Origin: CAMDPA01 sp965223035
GTDB taxonomy: Bacteria; Pseudomonadota; Alphaproteobacteria; Rhizobiales; Hyphomicrobiaceae
DNA: 64,000 bases
Assembly (NCBI GenBank): GCA_965223035.1
Contig: OZ244980.1
Coordinates: 1,984,001-2,048,000, forward strand
Reading direction: 5' to 3'
The number at the start of each line of letters is the position of its first letter. The stretch's first letter is position 1. The translations under genes were made by a program, and so were the position numbers. The notes under the pieces are model-generated. The model saw only the letters and a list, made by a program, of their open reading frames with translations. It ran no database searches and was not told the DNA's origin. Shown piece after piece: positions 1 to 8,938 of this stretch.

Positions 1-1
1 C

Positions 2-823
2 GAGGCGATGAACGAGCAGCTGCTCTATTCGCAATATATTCGCACGTCCAGCTACTTTGAGAATTCGGAGTTGAAGGCCACTGGGCTGCCCAACGGCCGC
101 GAGCTTGAGATCCTCAAAGAGGTCAAATCACAGGCGCCGGAAGGAATCCCTAAGGAGGTGCTGACAGCGGCCTATCGCAATCCCGTCGGCGGCAGCGACA
201 GCGCGCACCGCCGCAATCTGGCCAAGGCCTCGCGGCTGCTTGAACAGGCGGGCTGGAAGCTTGACGGCCGCTATCGCAAGAACGCCGAAGGCAAGCAGCT
301 GACCGTCGAGTTTCTGCTTTATTCGCCGATTTTTGAGCGCCACGTGCTGCATTACGTCAGGGATCTCAAGAAGCTCGGCATCAGCTGTAGCGTCCGCACC
401 GTCGATTCGGCCCAATACCAACGCCGTGTCATGTCGTACGACTTCGACATTTTTATCGGCACGTTCAGCCAGTCGATCTCGCCCGGCAACGAACAACGCT
501 CGTATTGGTCCAGCGCCGCGGCCGATCAGCGTGGAACCCGCAACTTCATGGGCATCAAGAACAAGGCCGTCGACAAGCTGATCGATCGCATCGTGTTCGC
601 CAAGGACAGAGCCGAGTTGGTGGCGACCACGCGTGCGCTGGATCGCGTGTTGATGTGGAACGCTTACGTCATTCCGCAGTGGCATTATCCCTACACGCGA
701 ATTGCGTTTTGGGATCAGTTCGGTTGGCCAAAGCAGTTGCCGCAACGCGATGTCAGCTTTGAGCGCGTCTGGTGGGTCGATGCCAAGCGCAAAAAAGATC
801 TGCAGCGGCGCCGCGCCCAATAG
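2..823 (+). CDS. ABC transporter extracellular solute-binding protein, YejA-like (5' end outside window)
   Basis: C-terminal 273 residues of a family 5 (oligopeptide/dipeptide/nickel type) periplasmic binding protein; the reading frame is open from the first bases, so the start lies upstream. It contains the YejA-like stretch SYFENSELKATG and ends with the aromatic-rich segment typical of the family (PQWHYPYTRIAFWDQFGWP). Full members are about 610-650 aa, so under half is present. It would capture oligopeptides or a similar solute in the periplasm for the permeases encoded at 2992-5347. The gene at 954 is a paralogue encoding the same kind of protein, with near-identical DNA around the SYFENSEL motif (about 52-87 here, 2034-2070 there). 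The family assignment is firm; the actual ligand is not known. Confidence 0.9.
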   Translation, partial: EAMNEQLLYSQYIRTSSYFENSELKATGLPNGRELEILKEVKSQAPEGIPKEVLTAAYRNPVGGSDSAHRRNLAKASRLLEQAGWKLDGRYRKNAEGKQLTVEFLLYSPIFERHVLHYVRDLKKLGISCSVRTVDSAQYQRRVMSYDFDIFIGTFSQSISPGNEQRSYWSSAAADQRGTRNFMGIKNKAVDKLIDRIVFAKDRAELVATTRALDRVLMWNAYVIPQWHYPYTRIAFWDQFGWPKQLPQRDVSFERVWWVDAKRKKDLQRRRAQ

Positions 824-953
824 AAGCACCCCACTGGCAATTTGCAGTGCCAGCGTGGGTTTTAACTGGGGCGCCGCGATAACAGTAAGGCCGCGCATGC
901 CATGTCGGGCTTCGCATAGAGATAGACCCGACATCAAGGGCGGAGGCGGGAGC

Positions 954-2903
954 ATGGCTCGGATAACATTCAATGTCCTCGCGGCCACGGTGACGTGGTT
1001 GGCGATGCTCGTGCTCCACCTCTCGAATGCGGCCGGCGAGCCCGCCCACGGCCTTTCCGCCTTTGGTCAGCTGAAGTATCCAGCTGGCTTTGCGCATTTC
1101 GATTACGTCAACCCGGATGCGCCCCGCGGCGGACGGTTTTCCGAGGTCGGGGGGCAGACCTATGACAGCTTCAATCCATTCATCCTGCGCGGGGATGCGG
1201 CGGCCGGCCTGAACTCGCTGGTGTTCGAGAGCCTGATGGTGGCGGCGGCCGACGAGCCCGACTCGGTCTACGGCTTGATCGCCCGATCGGCGGATCTGGC
1301 GCCAGACCGGCTCTCGGTGGTCTTCGAGCTGCGCCCTGAAGCCCGATTTTCGGATGGCTCGGCGATCACCGCAGAGGACGTCGCTTTTAGCTTCAAGACG
1401 TTAAGAACGAAAGGACACCCAAATTACCGCACATTGCTGCGCGATGTGGTGGGTGTCGATGTGCTGGGCCCGCTCACCGTCAAATATCGGTTCACGGGCA
1501 CCCAGTTGCGGGATCTGCCGCTGGTGGTTGCCAGCCTGCCTGTGTTGTCCAAAGCCTATTACACAAAGGTCGACTTCACGCAGACCACATTGGTGCCGCC
1601 GTTGGGCTCAGGCCCCTACAAGATCGCCGACTTCAAACAGGGGCGGTACGTGTCTTATCGTCGGCGCTCCGATTATTGGGGGGCAAAGCTCAACGTCTCC
1701 CGGGGGCGCTTCAATTTCGATGAGGTGCGCTACGAGTACTTTCGCGATCGCACCGCCTCGCTGGAAAGTTTCAAGGCGGGGGACTACGACTTTCGCGAGG
1801 AATTTACGTCACGGGATTGGGCGACGGCTTACAACATCCCGCACGTCAAAGATAAGCGTATCGTGTTGCGCACCTTGCCGGACGAAAACCCGTCCGGCGC
1901 ACAAGGCTTTTTCATCAACACCCGGCGCGACAAGTTCAAGAACAGCAAGGTGCGGCGTGCGCTCGATTTGGTGTTCGATTTTGAATGGACCAACAGCCAT
2001 CTGTTTTATGGCCTTTATACGCGGACGGCCAGCTACTTTGAGAATTCGGAGCTGAAGGCGACGGGGCCGCCGTCGGCAGCAGAACGCGCCATTCTGGCAC
2101 CCTTTCGTGACAAGTTGCCGCCGGAGCTGTTTGCGCGTGAGCCTTACTCGCCGCCGGTGACCGATGGTTCGGGAACCGACCGCACGCATCTGCGCGAAGC
2201 GGTCAAGCTATTGGCCGAGGCCGGCTGGACGATCAGATCTGAGGCGATGGCAGATCCCAGTTGCGGATTTATTTGTCAAACGCTGCGCACGGTTGGACTC
2301 GGTCAGGCACCTACCCAACAAGTGCTGCGCAACCGCGAGGGCGAGCGGCTTGAGATCGAGTTTCTTGCCACCGAGCCCACTGGGGTGAGGCTGGTCGCGC
2401 CCTATGTTCGCAACTTGAAGCGGATCGGCATCGATGCCCGGGTTCGTCGTGTCGACGCAGCGCAGTACGTGGAGCGCATCAAGCGTTTCGATTTCGACAT
2501 TTCCACACGGCGCTTCATCATGCGGTTGACCCCGGGCGCGGAGCTCAACAATTACTTCGGCAGCCGCGCAGCCAAGCTCGATGGTAGCGTCAACTTGGCC
2601 GGGATCAGTGATCCGGTGATCGATGCATTGATCGTCAAGGTTCTGGAGGCGAAAACCCGCAGCAACCTGATCGCGGCCACCCGCGCGCTGGATCGCGTGC
2701 TGCGCGCCGGCCACTATTGGGTCCCGCACTGGTACAAGGCCGCCCACCACATCGCCTTCTGGAATCGCTACAGTTGGCCCGAAGTTAAGCCCAAGTATGA
2801 TCGAGGAGTGCTCGATACGTGGTGGTATGACGCGGCGAAAGCTGCCACACTGGAGCGGAACAAGGCGACATTTGCTCCCAAGGAGCAGCCCAGCGCCAAA
2901 TAG
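954..2903 (+). CDS. yejA: ABC transporter extracellular solute-binding protein, YejA-like
   Basis: A 649-aa family 5 solute-binding protein. The frame is open further upstream, but ATG 954 follows GGAGG (942-946) and opens a clear signal peptide (MARITFN, a hydrophobic run, then SNAAGEP), so this start is preferred. The mature part shows family 5 features: DYVNPDAPRGG near the N terminus, then FELRPEARFSDGSAITAEDVAFSF, and SYFENSELKATG in the C-terminal half. It would deliver oligopeptides (YejA family in enterobacteria; also microcin-type peptides) to the permeases that follow. It lies 130 nt after another binding-protein gene of the same kind and 88 nt before yejB. YejA-type function is inferred from similarity and gene order. 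Confidence 0.9.
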   Translation: MARITFNVLAATVTWLAMLVLHLSNAAGEPAHGLSAFGQLKYPAGFAHFDYVNPDAPRGGRFSEVGGQTYDSFNPFILRGDAAAGLNSLVFESLMVAAADEPDSVYGLIARSADLAPDRLSVVFELRPEARFSDGSAITAEDVAFSFKTLRTKGHPNYRTLLRDVVGVDVLGPLTVKYRFTGTQLRDLPLVVASLPVLSKAYYTKVDFTQTTLVPPLGSGPYKIADFKQGRYVSYRRRSDYWGAKLNVSRGRFNFDEVRYEYFRDRTASLESFKAGDYDFREEFTSRDWATAYNIPHVKDKRIVLRTLPDENPSGAQGFFINTRRDKFKNSKVRRALDLVFDFEWTNSHLFYGLYTRTASYFENSELKATGPPSAAERAILAPFRDKLPPELFAREPYSPPVTDGSGTDRTHLREAVKLLAEAGWTIRSEAMADPSCGFICQTLRTVGLGQAPTQQVLRNREGERLEIEFLATEPTGVRLVAPYVRNLKRIGIDARVRRVDAAQYVERIKRFDFDISTRRFIMRLTPGAELNNYFGSRAAKLDGSVNLAGISDPVIDALIVKVLEAKTRSNLIAATRALDRVLRAGHYWVPHWYKAAHHIAFWNRYSWPEVKPKYDRGVLDTWWYDAAKAATLERNKATFAPKEQPSAK

Positions 2904-2991
2904 CCGAGCGACACGTGGAGCCGATCAATCGCTTTGCGCGCGTCAAATCGACACTTGCGGCAGCCACACTGCTTAGTCCCAGGTCCGTCCA

Positions 2992-4101
2992 ATGGCCGCC
3001 TATCTATGTAAGCGCTTGTTACTCATCATTCCGACCTTGTTCGGAATCATGCTGATTAGCTTTGCGATCATTCAGGTGGCGCCTGGGGGGCCGGTCGAAC
3101 GGGTCATCGCGCAGCTGACGGGGACCGACGAGGGGGCGACCGCGCGCATCAGCGGCGGCCAATCCGACATCGCCGGCCAACAGGGCCGCAATGCTGCGGT
3201 TGGCGATACGGGAGGCTCCAAATACCGCGGGGCGCAGGGGCTCGATCCGGAGTTCATCAAGGAGCTGGAGAAGCAGTTCGGCTTCGACAAGCCCGCGCAC
3301 CAGCGCTTTTTCATTATGATGAGTAACTATCTGACTTTCGACTTTGGCAAGAGCTATTTTCGCGATGTCAGCGTGCTGGAACTCATCAAAGAAAAGCTGC
3401 CGGTTTCGATCTCGCTCGGGATTTGGATGACGTTGCTCACGTACCTGATCTCGATCCCGCTCGGCATCCGCAAAGCCGTGCATGATGGTGAGCACTTCGA
3501 TACTTGGACCAGCGGCATCCTGGTTGTTGGCTACGCCATTCCGGGCTTTTTGGTCGCCGTCTTGCTGCTGGTGTTGTTCGCCGGCGGCTCGTTCATGCAG
3601 ATCTTCCCTTCGCGCGGACTGTACTCGGAGAACTGGTCGGAACTGTCTTTGTGGGGCAAAGCGGTAGACTACGCCTGGCACCTGGTGCTGCCGTTGACGG
3701 CAATGGCGCTGGCGTCGTTCACCACCACCACATTCCTGACCAAGAATTCGTTCCTTGACGAAATCCGCAAGCAGTACGTGCTGACCGCGCGATCGAAGGG
3801 TCTCAGCGAAGGGCAGGTGCTTTACGGCCACGTGTTCCGCAATGCTATGCTGCTGATCATCGCCGGATTTCCAGGCGCGTTCATCAGCGCGTTCTTCACC
3901 GGCAGCCTGCTGATCGAGACCATCTTCTCGCTGGATGGTTTGGGACTGTTGGGCTTTGAGAGCATTATCAATCGTGACTATCCGGTGGTGTTCGCAACGC
4001 TTTACATTTTTTCACTTATGGGTCTCGTGATCAATCTGGTTGCGGATTTTACCTACACCCTGGTCGATCCGCGGATCGATTTCGAAAGCCGGGAGACCTA
4101 A
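2992..4101 (+). CDS. yejB: ABC transporter permease, YejB type
   Basis: A 369-aa inner-membrane permease. It starts with the family opening AAYLCKRLLLIIPTLFGI, the first transmembrane helix, followed by the PGGPVERV region and a long periplasmic segment. The BPD_transp_1 domain with further helices fills about residues 140-360. The cytoplasmic EAA coupling loop is visible as ARSKGLSEGQVLYGHVFRNAML, which contacts the ATPase. It pairs with the YejE permease that begins 4 nt after its stop. The import complex moves peptides across the inner membrane. Gene order and length agree with YejB (about 364 aa in Escherichia coli). Confidence 0.93.
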   Translation: MAAYLCKRLLLIIPTLFGIMLISFAIIQVAPGGPVERVIAQLTGTDEGATARISGGQSDIAGQQGRNAAVGDTGGSKYRGAQGLDPEFIKELEKQFGFDKPAHQRFFIMMSNYLTFDFGKSYFRDVSVLELIKEKLPVSISLGIWMTLLTYLISIPLGIRKAVHDGEHFDTWTSGILVVGYAIPGFLVAVLLLVLFAGGSFMQIFPSRGLYSENWSELSLWGKAVDYAWHLVLPLTAMALASFTTTTFLTKNSFLDEIRKQYVLTARSKGLSEGQVLYGHVFRNAMLLIIAGFPGAFISAFFTGSLLIETIFSLDGLGLLGFESIINRDYPVVFATLYIFSLMGLVINLVADFTYTLVDPRIDFESRET

Positions 4102-4105
4102 GGTA

Positions 4106-5347
4106 ATGGACGACGCTCCGCCCACGCTCGCCAGCGATCGGAGATCGGATCTGACGACGTCGGTTGCAACCAAGGGCGGCTTGAGCACCTTAAGCAGCGT
4201 GCGCAGGGGTTGGCTCGGTCGGCAAATCGACGGCTTTCGATCGCCGATCTGGCAGCGCAGATGGCAGGCCTTCAAGGCCAACCGGCGCGGCTATTGGAGC
4301 TTGTGGATCTTCCTCATCGTGTTTGTCGTGGCGATCATGGCCGAGTTCGTCGCGAACGACAAGCCGATCATCGCGCGCTACAAGGGCGAGTTCCTGTTTC
4401 CAATCCTGGTCGACTATCCCGAATCCAAGTTCGGTGGCTTCCTGGCCGTGACGGACTACAAGGACCCCGTCATATTGGATGAGATCCAGGCCCACGGATG
4501 GATGGTTTGGCCGCCGATCCGCTACACCTTTGAATCGATCAATAAGGATTATCCTCGCATCAAGAACGCGGAGGGCCGGTGTCTCGGGTTTCCCGGACCT
4601 CCGTTTTGGGCCACCCGCGCTGAACTGTGCGATGCGCCTGCCGAGCGGCTGGCGCGCTATCAGGCCCTGGGCAACCGCAATTGGCTTGGTACCGATGATC
4701 AAGGGCGCGATGTGGTGGCGCGGGTCATTTACGGCCTGCGGATCTCGCTGCTGTTCGGGTTGTTGTTGACCGCGCTATCGTCTGTCATCGGTGTCGCTGC
4801 CGGCGCTGTCCAGGGCTATTTCGGCGGCTGGGTGGATTTGGGGTTCCAGCGGTTCCTGGAAATCTGGTCCTCAATCCCGATGCTCTACGTCCTGATCATC
4901 ATTTCTTCGGTGTTGGTGCCCGGATTTTGGACGTTGCTCGTCGTGCTGCTGATCTTTGATTGGGTCGGCCTGGTCGGCGTGGTGCGGGCGGAGTTCTTAC
5001 GCGGACGCAACTTCGAATACATCACGGCTGCGCGCGCCTTGGGCCTGTCGCATTCGAAAATCATGTTCAAGCACCTGCTGCCGAACGCGATGGTCGCAAC
5101 GCTGACCTTTTTGCCGTTCAAGTTGTCAGCGGCGATCACGGCGCTGACGGCGCTTGATTTCCTGGGTTTGGGTTTGCCGCCGGGCTCGGCCTCACTCGGC
5201 GAGCTGTTGGCGCAAGGCAAGGCCAACCTTCAAGCCCCATGGTTGGGCATTACCGCATTCGTGTCATTGGCATCGATCCTGTCGCTGTTGATCTTTATCG
5301 GCGAGGGCGTGCGCGATGCTTTCGATCCACGCAAGACGTTCAGATAG
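4106..5347 (+). CDS. yejE: ABC transporter permease, YejE type
   Basis: A 413-aa permease starting at ATG 4106, only 4 nt after the yejB stop; an in-frame ATG at 4040 would overlap yejB and lacks a better case. A short cytoplasmic N terminus leads to the first helix (WIFLIVFVVAIMAEFV), then a large periplasmic loop carrying the substrate-path signature LGTDDQGRDVVARVIYGLRISL. The BPD_transp_1 helices follow, with the EAA loop ARALGLSHSKIMFKHLLPNAM. It forms the heterodimeric channel with YejB, powered by the double ATPase encoded 14 nt downstream. Confidence 0.93.
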   Translation: MDDAPPTLASDRRSDLTTSVATKGGLSTLSSVRRGWLGRQIDGFRSPIWQRRWQAFKANRRGYWSLWIFLIVFVVAIMAEFVANDKPIIARYKGEFLFPILVDYPESKFGGFLAVTDYKDPVILDEIQAHGWMVWPPIRYTFESINKDYPRIKNAEGRCLGFPGPPFWATRAELCDAPAERLARYQALGNRNWLGTDDQGRDVVARVIYGLRISLLFGLLLTALSSVIGVAAGAVQGYFGGWVDLGFQRFLEIWSSIPMLYVLIIISSVLVPGFWTLLVVLLIFDWVGLVGVVRAEFLRGRNFEYITAARALGLSHSKIMFKHLLPNAMVATLTFLPFKLSAAITALTALDFLGLGLPPGSASLGELLAQGKANLQAPWLGITAFVSLASILSLLIFIGEGVRDAFDPRKTFR

Positions 5348-5361
5348 GATGCGGGCGCTCC

Positions 5362-6993
5362 ATGTCGGCCAAAACTCTGATTCAAGTGCGCAATCTATCC
5401 GTCAACTTCAAGGCTGGCGCGGTCGTCAGCGAGGCCGTCAAGGGCGTCTCGTTTTCGATCGATAAAGGGGAGACGGTGGCGCTGGTCGGCGAGTCCGGCT
5501 CCGGCAAGACGGTATCCGCGCTGTCGATATTGCGCTTGCTCAACTATCCGGCGGCTTTCCATCCTTCCGGCGAGATCTTTTTTACCGGTAAGGACTTGTT
5601 GGCAGCGTCGGAAGCGGACATGCGCAAGATTCGCGGAAGGCGCATCTCCATCATTTTCCAAGAGCCGATGACCTCGCTCAATCCGCTGCACACCATCGAA
5701 CGGCAGGTTGGGGAAATCCTGCGGCTGCATCGGGGCCTCGAGCTCAAGGCGGCCAGGACACGCACGCTGGAGTTGCTCAGCAAGGTCGGCATCCGCGATC
5801 CGGAAAGGCGGATGGCGGCCTATCCCCACCAGCTCTCAGGCGGTCAACGCCAGCGCGTGATGATCGCGTTGGCGCTCGCCAATGAGCCGGATCTGCTGAT
5901 CGCCGACGAACCGACGACCGCTCTCGATGTCACCATTCAAGCACAAATCTTGGAGCTGCTGCGGGATCTGCAACGTGAGCTCCACATGGCGATGCTGTTG
6001 ATCACCCACGATCTCGGGATCGTGCGCAAGATGGCCGATCGCGTGTTCGTCATGAAGGACGGCGAGGTGGTGGAAAAGGGGGCGACCGTCGAGGTGTTCG
6101 ATCGCCCCCAGCACGCATATACGCGCCACCTAATGAGCGCGGAGCCAAAGGGGGGTGTGCCCGAAGCCGATCGCAACGCACCAGTTGTGCTGGCCGCAAA
6201 CGATCTCAAGATCTGGTTTCCCATCAAGCGTGGCATTCTGCGCCGCACCGTCGACCACATCAAGGCCGTAGACGGCATCAGCTTCGAGGTGCGTGCCGGG
6301 CAGACCATCGGTGTCGTCGGCGAATCGGGGTCGGGTAAGACCACCCTGGGGCTCGCCGTGTTGCGCTTGCTTCCGTCGGAAGGGCAAATCGTCTACCTGG
6401 GTCAGAACATCGATGCGCTGACATCGCGCGCGATGCGCCCGCTCAGGCGCGATATCCAAATCGTGTTCCAAGACCCCTATGGCTCGCTCTCTCCACGCCT
6501 GTCGGTATCGCAGATCATCGAGGAAGGGCTACTGATCCAAGCCCCGAAAATGGACGTGGCCGAGCGGCGTCAGCGCGTTGGTCAGGCGCTGACAGAAGTC
6601 GGGCTCGACCCGGATTGCCAGGATCGCTACCCGCATGAATTCTCGGGCGGCCAGCGCCAACGCATCGCCATCGCGCGAGCGCTGGTGCTTGAGCCACGCT
6701 TTATGGTGCTCGATGAGCCCACCAGCGCGCTCGACATGTCGGTGCAAGCTCAGATGGTCGAGCTGTTAAGGAACATCCAACAGCACCACCAGTTGGCCTA
6801 CATGTTTATCAGCCACGATCTTAAGGTCGTGCGTGCACTATCAAACTTCGTCATCGTGCTCAAGAGCGGCAAAGTCGTCGAGCAGGGTGCATGTGAGGAG
6901 ATTTTTACCGCCCCCCAAACGGACTATACCAAGGCGCTGCTCGCCGCCGCATTCGACCTCGAGGTTGTTGAAACCGCTAGCGTATCAACTTAA
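5362..6993 (+). CDS. yejF: ABC transporter ATP-binding protein with two nucleotide-binding domains, YejF type
   Basis: A 543-aa fused double ATPase; ATG 5362 lies 14 nt after the yejE stop. Each half has a full set of ABC motifs: Walker A GESGSGKT twice, signatures LSGGQRQRVMIA and FSGGQRQRIAIA, and Walker B LLIADEPTTALD and FMVLDEPTSALD, with switch histidines in THDLGIV and SHDLKVV. It hydrolyses ATP in the cytoplasm to drive the YejBE importer. The tandem arrangement is normal for YejF and related oligopeptide ATPases (DppD-DppF fused). It is the last gene of the operon; an intergenic hairpin repeat follows about 90 nt later. Confidence 0.95.
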   Translation: MSAKTLIQVRNLSVNFKAGAVVSEAVKGVSFSIDKGETVALVGESGSGKTVSALSILRLLNYPAAFHPSGEIFFTGKDLLAASEADMRKIRGRRISIIFQEPMTSLNPLHTIERQVGEILRLHRGLELKAARTRTLELLSKVGIRDPERRMAAYPHQLSGGQRQRVMIALALANEPDLLIADEPTTALDVTIQAQILELLRDLQRELHMAMLLITHDLGIVRKMADRVFVMKDGEVVEKGATVEVFDRPQHAYTRHLMSAEPKGGVPEADRNAPVVLAANDLKIWFPIKRGILRRTVDHIKAVDGISFEVRAGQTIGVVGESGSGKTTLGLAVLRLLPSEGQIVYLGQNIDALTSRAMRPLRRDIQIVFQDPYGSLSPRLSVSQIIEEGLLIQAPKMDVAERRQRVGQALTEVGLDPDCQDRYPHEFSGGQRQRIAIARALVLEPRFMVLDEPTSALDMSVQAQMVELLRNIQQHHQLAYMFISHDLKVVRALSNFVIVLKSGKVVEQGACEEIFTAPQTDYTKALLAAAFDLEVVETASVST

Positions 6994-7082
6994 ACATGCG
7001 TCGATCAAAAGTTGTGCCGGGCGCCGCGACCTCGCCTTGCCGCGCGGCAGGCATGCCCTGCGGAGCTCGGGTCGCGTCAACG

Positions 7083-7146
7083 CTAGATCATCGCGCCTTA
7101 AATCGGAACCGCAAAGCCGGTTCCGATTAAAGGCAGGTTGCTCTAG
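7083..7146. repeat. CTAG-bounded hairpin element (family 1, copy 1)
   Basis: The sequence runs CTAG, ATCATCGCGCC, TTAAATCGGAACCG, a short loop CAAAGC, the inverted CGGTTCCGATTAAA, GGCAGGTTGCT, CTAG. It forms a strong hairpin bounded on both sides by CTAG. It lies between yejF and the small gene at 7190. Copies of the same element occur at 15867, 17701, 27737, 35438, 35894, 48972, 57212, 60909 and 60981. Confidence 0.9.
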
Positions 7147-7189
7147 GGCGTCCAGGCTTCATGTAACACCCAACAGATCGAGCGGCGAC

Positions 7190-7657
7190 ATGCTGTCTGA
7201 CGATGTCTATCGCGCCAAGCTTGAGCGGACGATCGCATCGGTTCGGGCTTGGACCGGCTTTATCGCCGATGTTGCCCGCGTCCAAGATGAGGTTATCGAG
7301 GGCGCCTGGCTGTTGGCATTGTGGCCCACTGCCAAGCGTGCGTGTCCGCTGGAGATCGTGCTGAGAAATGATCAGCGCTGCGACATCACGATTGCCAGCG
7401 AAACCTATGAAGACTGGCCGTTGCCGTCTTTGGACGTGATCCTCGATCTGATCAAGGCCGTGGTGGACGGGCACGTGGTGACGCGGCGAACGGTTAGTGC
7501 GGCGACCGGCCTGCCCCTATCCGTGGCGTCGATCCTCACATTCGAAGACGGTCGCGTGCTGGAGCACTCCCATACGACGGTGAACGTGCGCGGCCACCTG
7601 GGAGGCGCGATTGAGTGCAAGGAGGTGCACTACTTGCCTTACCGGCGCCCCGGCTGA
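7190..7657 (+). CDS. Hypothetical protein, 155 aa
   Basis: I do not recognise this protein. The frame is open further upstream through the repeat at 7083, but ATG 7190, after GAGCGGCG, gives a start beyond the repeat. It is a soluble-looking 155-aa product with no signal peptide or membrane helix. The middle has two tryptophan-bearing stretches (EGAWLLALWPTAKRACPLEI and YEDWPLPSLD) and the end is beta-rich (HVVTRRTVSAATGLPLSVA, DGRVLEHSHTTVNVRG). Codon usage is like the neighbours, with G or C in most third positions, which supports it being real. It is convergent with the monooxygenase gene, 34 nt away. Confidence 0.65.
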   Translation: MLSDDVYRAKLERTIASVRAWTGFIADVARVQDEVIEGAWLLALWPTAKRACPLEIVLRNDQRCDITIASETYEDWPLPSLDVILDLIKAVVDGHVVTRRTVSAATGLPLSVASILTFEDGRVLEHSHTTVNVRGHLGGAIECKEVHYLPYRRPG

Positions 7658-7691
7658 TCTCCCTCCTCGCTGCGGCGGCGGTCGTTACTTT

Positions 7692-8882
7692 TCAGGTGGG
7701 ATCGCCGCCGGAGTAAAGCCACTCGCTCGACTTATAGGCATCCTCGGGCTGACGGCTGCCGAGCGAGATGTCTCGCAATTCCGCGGTGACGCCGGCGGCA
7801 TGATAGAATTGGCCATAGATGCGTGACATGACCTGGACCCTGCCGGTGCGCAGATAGCGCTTGGACTGGTAGGAGCGAAATGCGGCGTTGAGATCCTCCG
7901 GCTGGGCAGCGATGTCCTCGGCCAGTTGTACCGCATCCTCCGTCGCCATGTTTGCGCCTTGGGCCAGATACTGCAGCATCGGATGCGCGGCATCGCCGAG
8001 CAGCGTGGCATTGCCCTTGGTCCACTCCTTGATCGGCTCGCGATCGCACAACACCCACATGCGCCAGGTCTCGATCTTGTCCAACAGGCGCAGCACCTCC
8101 GGGCGCTGATCGCGGAAGTGGGCGGTGAGCTCGCTGGCACTGCCCTCCACATCCCATCCCTCTTCGTATCGGTCGGAATGGAACACGACGACGAGATTGT
8201 AGAGTTCGCCACGCCGCAATGGGTAGTGGACGAGATGCGTGCGGGGGCCGGCCCAGAGGATCACGTCAGGGCTCCAAAGGTCCTCTGGAACGTCCTTGCG
8301 CGCCAGCACGGCGCGGAATGCAATGTGACCGGATACCAACGGCTTGCCATCCCCGACAATGCTCTGGCGGATGGTCGACCACAGTCCGTCACAGCCGATG
8401 AGGCCGGCACCGCCGATCGTCGCGCCGTCCTTGAGCTTCACGCGGACGCCAGTGTCGATGTCTTCAAAGTCGGCGACCTGGCGGCTGGTCTCCAACGTGA
8501 TATTCGGGTGCGTCTTGGCATCCTGCAGGATCACATCATGGAGGTCTGCGCGATGGATCACCGCATAGACTTCGCCAAAGCGGCGCTCAAAATTCTCCTT
8601 CAGCGGGATGCGCGTAATGGATTTGCCGGTGAGCGCGCACCGCATTTCCATCGCATTGGGCACCCAAGCCACGTCCATCACGCGGTCACGTAGGCCGATT
8701 CTGCCGAGCGCGCGCAGGACGTTGGGACCGAGTTGGATGCCGGCACCGATTTCGCCAAACTCATCGGCCTGCTCCAAAACGTGGACGGGAAATCCCTTGT
8801 TCGACAGGGCCACGGCGGCGGCGAGACCGCCGATTCCGCCCCCTACGATGATGATCGGATTGTCTTTATCTATGCGACCCAT
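7692..8882 (-). CDS. FAD-dependent monooxygenase, 3-hydroxybenzoate 6-hydroxylase / salicylate hydroxylase type
   Basis: A 396-aa class A flavin monooxygenase. The dinucleotide-binding motif VGGGIGGLAAAVAL is near the N terminus, followed by EQADEFGEIGAGIQLGPN, the DG motif (LIGCDGLWSTIRQSIVGDG) in the middle and the second FAD motif LLGDAAHPMLQYLAQGANMA near residue 300. This combination matches NAD(P)H-dependent 3-hydroxybenzoate 6-hydroxylases and salicylate hydroxylases, which make gentisate or catechol. ATG 8882 is chosen because the FAD domain begins just after it; a TTG at 8936, 2 nt past the upstream gene's stop, is the alternative. It is probably co-transcribed with the zeta-class GST gene upstream, which fits a gentisate pathway, although no ring-cleavage dioxygenase is in the window. 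Confidence 0.88.
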   Translation of the reverse strand: MGRIDKDNPIIIVGGGIGGLAAAVALSNKGFPVHVLEQADEFGEIGAGIQLGPNVLRALGRIGLRDRVMDVAWVPNAMEMRCALTGKSITRIPLKENFERRFGEVYAVIHRADLHDVILQDAKTHPNITLETSRQVADFEDIDTGVRVKLKDGATIGGAGLIGCDGLWSTIRQSIVGDGKPLVSGHIAFRAVLARKDVPEDLWSPDVILWAGPRTHLVHYPLRRGELYNLVVVFHSDRYEEGWDVEGSASELTAHFRDQRPEVLRLLDKIETWRMWVLCDREPIKEWTKGNATLLGDAAHPMLQYLAQGANMATEDAVQLAEDIAAQPEDLNAAFRSYQSKRYLRTGRVQVMSRIYGQFYHAAGVTAELRDISLGSRQPEDAYKSSEWLYSGGDPT

Positions 8883-8938
8883 GGCTCGGCTCGTCGGTTG
8901 GAGGAACAAACACGCACCGCTCGGCGCTCCGCTCAAAG

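Noticed and set aside
128..988. A 286-aa open frame on the minus strand opposite the first binding-protein gene
   Set aside because: It mirrors the real plus-strand gene in high-GC DNA, crosses the intergenic region, and has no family motif.
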